DNA of 15,844 bases from an uncultured Dorea sp. (lineage in GTDB: Bacteria > Bacillota > Clostridia > Lachnospirales > Lachnospiraceae), in the NCBI GenBank assembly GCA_910579925.1, contig CAJTVY010000063.1:1-15844 (forward strand), written 5' to 3'. A program made the translations under genes and the position numbers. Of this stretch, positions 13,932 through 15,844 are shown in pieces. Within the stretch, counting starts at the first letter, position 1. Each line of letters begins with the position of its first letter. The notes under the pieces are model-generated. The model ran no database searches. It saw only the letters and a program-made list of their open reading frames with translations, and was not told where the DNA came from.

Positions 13932-13970
13932 TTGGGGACGTAGTAAAATTCAGTTTTGCTACGTCCCCAA
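13932..13970. repeat. Long perfect palindrome after nfnB (REP-like or terminator)
   Basis: TTGGGGACGTAG (13932-13943) pairs perfectly with CTACGTCCCCAA (13959-13970). The 15-base centre continues the stem with AAAA (13945-13948) and TTTT (13954-13957) around TTCAG. It lies seven bases after the nfnB stop. There is no T-run on the right (ATTGCGATTT), and the symmetry is much better than a typical terminator needs. It may end transcription on either strand, or be a copy of an interspersed palindromic repeat; no second copy is in this window. Confidence 0.7.
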
Positions 13971-14027
13971 TTGCGATTTATGTACCTATATGGACAATCT
14001 TTCTGCATCCAGATGAACAAAAAGATA

Positions 14028-14051
14028 GAAAACCGTGATATATACGTTTTC
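14028..14051. promoter_or_regulatory. Dyad upstream of the ZIP transporter gene
   Basis: GAAAAC (14028-14033) and GTTTTC (14046-14051) form an inverted repeat around a 12-bp AT-rich centre, 31 bp before the likely -10 box. Position fits a metal-responsive or other operator; no regulator can be named. Confidence 0.25.
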
Positions 14052-14078
14052 TGGAGCCTATGAAGCACGGAAATATTA

Positions 14079-14087
14079 TGCTATACT
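14079..14087 (+). promoter_or_regulatory. Extended -10 promoter element of the ZIP transporter gene
   Basis: TGC followed by TATACT (14082-14087), 37 bp before the ATG, with no good -35 at 16-18 bp (TATGAA at best). Confidence 0.4.
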
Positions 14088-14123
14088 TACTGTATCTGAA
14101 AATCTGGCAGGAGGAGAATTTAT

Positions 14124-14900
14124 ATGATAATTTTCTGGGGACTTATGATTCCTTTTATTGGTACAACGCTGGGAGCAGCCTGTGTGCTGTTCGTGAGGAA
14201 CGAATTGCATCCTTTGATACAGAAGGTTCTTCTGGGATTTGCGGCGGGCGTCATGGTAGCGGCTTCCGTGTGGTCGCTGCTGATACCGGCTATGGATATG
14301 TCGGAGAACCTGGGGAAATTTGCCTTTGCGCCTGCAGCCATAGGATTTATTCTGGGAATTGGTTTTCTGCTGGCCCTTGACCGTACGATTCCCCATATGC
14401 ATGTTGGTTCAGAGGAAATCGAAGGAAGGCCCTGTGTGCTGAATAAATCGACCATGCTTGTATTAGCGGTCACAATCCACAATATACCGGAAGGTATTTC
14501 AAGCGGCGCCGTGTTTGCGGGACTTCTGACAGGAAATGCGGATGTGACGGTTGCGGGAGCATTTGCGCTTGCAATCGGAATTGCTCTCCAGAATCTGCCG
14601 GAGGGATTTATCGTATCTCTGCCCATACGGAGTGAAGGCAAAGGCCGGGGAAAGGCGTTTTTTAATGGGGCCATGTCTGGCATTGTAGAGCCGGTCGCCG
14701 GGGGAATAACGGTGCTCCTTGCCGCTTATATTACGCCGGTTCTGCCCTATTTGCTTGCCTTTGCGGCGGGAGCCATGATCTACGTGGTCGTGGAGGAACT
14801 GGTGCCGGAATCTGCAGAAGGAGAACATAGTAATATCGGAACGATTGGATTTGCAGCCGGGTTCGTTCTGATGATGATACTGGACGTGGCCCTGGCGTAG
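14124..14900 (+). CDS. ZIP family divalent metal transporter
   Basis: Polytopic membrane transporter of the ZIP (ZupT/GufA-like) family, moving zinc or other divalent metals towards the cytoplasm. 258 residues with about eight hydrophobic segments. The metal-binding helices are intact: HNIPEG (119-124, His119 and Glu123) and QNLPEG (156-161), the latter with Gln where many ZIPs have His, as usual in the GufA-type subgroup. A short loop, HMHVG (91-95), could bind metal. EELVPE (224-229) is on a late helix. The ribosome binding site is AGGAGGAG (14109-14116). Upstream are an extended -10 element and a dyad, so it is probably transcribed on its own; rlmH follows after 48 bp. Substrate (Zn, Fe, Mn) cannot be decided from sequence. 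Confidence 0.93.
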   Translation: MIIFWGLMIPFIGTTLGAACVLFVRNELHPLIQKVLLGFAAGVMVAASVWSLLIPAMDMSENLGKFAFAPAAIGFILGIGFLLALDRTIPHMHVGSEEIEGRPCVLNKSTMLVLAVTIHNIPEGISSGAVFAGLLTGNADVTVAGAFALAIGIALQNLPEGFIVSLPIRSEGKGRGKAFFNGAMSGIVEPVAGGITVLLAAYITPVLPYLLAFAAGAMIYVVVEELVPESAEGEHSNIGTIGFAAGFVLMMILDVALA

Positions 14901-14948
14901 AAAGTATCTGTGAAAGAATATAGACGGATTGGAAGGAAATATACGGAT

Positions 14949-15428
14949 ATGCGGATTACGTTAGTAACTGTAGGCAAGATAAAAGAGAAGTATCTAAGAG
15001 ATGCCGTTGCGGAATATGCAAAGCGTCTGGGTAAGTATTGTAAATTAGAAATCCTAGAAGTGGGAGATGAAAAGACGCAGGAGCGCGCCAGCGAAGCAGA
15101 AGAAGCTGCCGTACGTTCACGGGAGGGAGAACGAATTTTAAGACAGGTCAAAGATGACGCTTATGTGATAACGCTGGAGATTCAGGGAAAACAGATGACT
15201 TCTGAGGAACTGGCCGATAAGATAGAGATGCTTGGCGTGCAGGGGAAGAGTCATATCGTGTTTATCATCGGCGGCTCAATCGGTCTGGGGAGCGAGGTAC
15301 TTAAGCGGTCGGATTATGCCTTAAGTTTTTCGAGAATGACATTTCCTCATCAGTTGATGCGGGTGATTCTGCTGGAGCAGATTTACAGAGGATTTCGGAT
15401 TATAAATGGTGAACCATATCATAAGTAA
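14949..15428 (+). CDS. rlmH: 23S rRNA (pseudouridine1915-N3)-methyltransferase RlmH
   Basis: SPOUT-class methyltransferase that methylates N3 of pseudouridine 1915 in helix 69 of 23S rRNA, acting on the assembled ribosome. From this start the protein has 159 residues, the standard length. The cofactor-binding knot is visible as VFIIGGSIGLGSEV (104-117), and the signature C-terminus TFPHQLMRVILLEQIYRGFRIINGEPYHK spans 131-159. An in-frame GTG at 14910 would add 13 residues, but the start at 14949 gives the typical MRITLVTVGK and has GGAAGGAA (14931-14938) ten bases before it. It is a conserved single-copy housekeeping gene, and nothing about it looks altered. Confidence 0.96.
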   Translation: MRITLVTVGKIKEKYLRDAVAEYAKRLGKYCKLEILEVGDEKTQERASEAEEAAVRSREGERILRQVKDDAYVITLEIQGKQMTSEELADKIEMLGVQGKSHIVFIIGGSIGLGSEVLKRSDYALSFSRMTFPHQLMRVILLEQIYRGFRIINGEPYHK

Positions 15429-15486
15429 GGGCGAAAGGGAACGGGCGTTCTTGGAAATAAAAGAGAATAAGAGTTATATTTTTAAT

Positions 15487-15513
15487 CCCATGGGAGTCTG
15501 AGGCTTCCATGGG
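15487..15513 (+). terminator. Hairpin downstream of rlmH, possible weak terminator
   Basis: CCCATGGGA (15487-15495) pairs with TTCCATGGG (15505-15513), nine pairs with one G-U, around GTCTGAGGC. It is 58 bases after the rlmH stop and lacks a T-run. Confidence 0.4.
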
Positions 15514-15538
15514 GTTCGCATTATGGACTTATAGTTAA

Positions 15539-15625
15539 GATTCTCTCAAAGATGGATCTAAAAATAAGATTACATATTATGTATGTGGCAACTGGAACAC
15601 TGGATATGAAAAGAAAATGATGTAA
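15539..15625 (+). pseudogene. Remnant of a serine recombinase zinc-ribbon domain
   Basis: Between an in-frame TAA (15536-15538) and a TAA at 15623-15625, 28 codons read DSLKDGSKNKITYYVCGNWN followed by TGYEKKMM. The block LKDGSKxKxxYYVCGNW resembles the zinc beta-ribbon domain of large serine recombinases of mobile elements (typical pattern: LKDGTKxRYYVCGNYxNKG then Cys). There is no start codon suitable for a gene, no catalytic domain, and the second zinc cysteine is missing, so this is at most a fossil. A 28-codon match by eye can mislead. The 361 bp between rlmH and the last gene (15429-15789) otherwise hold only hairpins and a promoter. Confidence 0.45.
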
Positions 15626-15660
15626 AGGAGAAGGTCTTTTACAACAAAGAGCGGGAAAAT

Positions 15661-15690
15661 GCCGGGAGACAGGTTCCCGGCTTATTGTAA
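15661..15690 (+). terminator. GC-rich hairpin upstream of the last gene, probable terminator
   Basis: GCCGGGA (15661-15667) pairs with TCCCGGC (15675-15681) around GACAGGT, followed by TTATTGTAATTT, partly T-rich. It precedes the promoter of the last gene and would stop transcription arriving from rlmH. Confidence 0.6.
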
Positions 15691-15713
15691 TTTGCCAGAT
15701 GGCTGTGTATAAT
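15685..15713 (+). promoter_or_regulatory. Sigma-A type promoter of the last gene
   Basis: TTGTAA (15685-15690), a 17-bp spacer and a perfect TATAAT (15708-15713), preceded by TGTG. The boxes and spacing are the same as those of the asp23-fakA promoter. The leader would be about 70 nt. Confidence 0.7.
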
Positions 15714-15789
15714 AGAAATAGGTAGCAGGGCTTTTGGAACATGTAGAGTTTTCTGGCAGTGATTTGTTGGAAGAAAGCAGGTGAATAAG

Positions 15790-15844
15790 ATGGGAAACAT
15801 GGAAACAAAGCAGACAAAATGGGAAGAATTAAGCATATCCAATG
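15790..15844 (+). CDS. Partial CDS running off the window, possible Rpn/PD-(D/E)XK family protein
   Basis: ATG at 15790 with GCAGGTGA (15777-15784) upstream. The 18 visible codons read MGNMETKQTKWEELSISN and continue past the end. A start of the form K-x-W-E-E-L-x-I-(S/T)-(N/D) is typical of Rpn-family (PDDEXK_2, recombination-promoting nuclease/putative transposase) proteins in Lachnospiraceae, where it is usually followed by DFMFG. The catalytic domain is not visible, so the family call is tentative. A second in-frame Met (15799) could be the start. The recombinase remnant just upstream would fit an accessory region beginning here. Confidence 0.5.
   Translation, partial: MGNMETKQTKWEELSISN

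Noticed and set aside
13145..14068. 307-codon antisense ORF over nfnB and the palindrome
   Set aside because: Low-complexity shadow of a clearly coding + strand gene; no ribosome binding site or family motif.
15692..15713. TTGCCA as -35 of the last gene
   Set aside because: Only 10 bp from TATAAT; TTGTAA at 15685 has the correct 17-bp spacing.
1..15844. CRISPR arrays, rRNA, tRNA, intact transposases, defence genes
   Set aside because: Looked for on both strands; no regularly spaced repeats, tRNA-like cloverleaf, transposase or complete defence gene was seen.

Overview
The window looks like chromosome of a spore-forming, anaerobic Gram-positive bacterium of the class Clostridia, most likely family Lachnospiraceae. 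The signs are a sigma-H gene, an alpha/beta-type small acid-soluble spore protein, an NfnAB flavin-bifurcating transhydrogenase, AGGAGG-type ribosome binding sites before most genes, and gene orders shared with Bacillus and Clostridia. All convincing genes are on the + strand. There are no rRNA or tRNA genes, CRISPR arrays, intact insertion sequences or phage genes. Most of the window is ordinary core genome; the unusual material is in the intergenic regions.

Region 1 (1-4270) is the cysE-cysS-mrnC-rlmB-sigH block: cysteine synthesis, cysteine charging onto tRNA, 23S rRNA maturation and modification, and the early-sporulation/post-exponential sigma factor. A leader with mutually exclusive hairpins, one terminator-like, precedes cysE. 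mrnC and rlmB are joined by a 16-codon ORF whose start and stop each overlap a neighbour as ATGA. The rae1/yacP (NYN nuclease) gene found between rlmB and sigH in Bacillus is absent.

Region 2 (4295-8926) is a second conserved block, rpmB-asp23/yloU-fakA/yloV-recG: ribosomal protein L28 with its own promoter, leader hairpin and terminator; a Gls24-family protein; the fatty-acid kinase ATP-binding subunit; and the fork-remodelling helicase RecG. The last 42 bp of fakA are followed at once by a diverged tandem copy.

Region 3 (8927-11550) holds a spore DNA-binding protein, then a 486-bp stretch without a protein gene that contains a complete promoter, five consecutive hairpins and an intrinsic terminator (a candidate RNA of about 160 nt) and is bracketed by imperfect direct repeats. 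An ECF sigma factor with a probable self-recognised promoter and a membrane-anchored putative anti-sigma factor follow.

Region 4 (11590-15428) has nfnA-nfnB under a near-consensus promoter, a long perfect palindrome, a ZIP-family metal transporter and rlmH (23S rRNA pseudouridine-1915 N3 methylation). Region 5 (15429-15844) has a short remnant of a serine-recombinase zinc-ribbon domain, a terminator, a promoter, and the first 18 codons of a gene that runs off the end and may encode an Rpn/PD-(D/E)XK-type protein.
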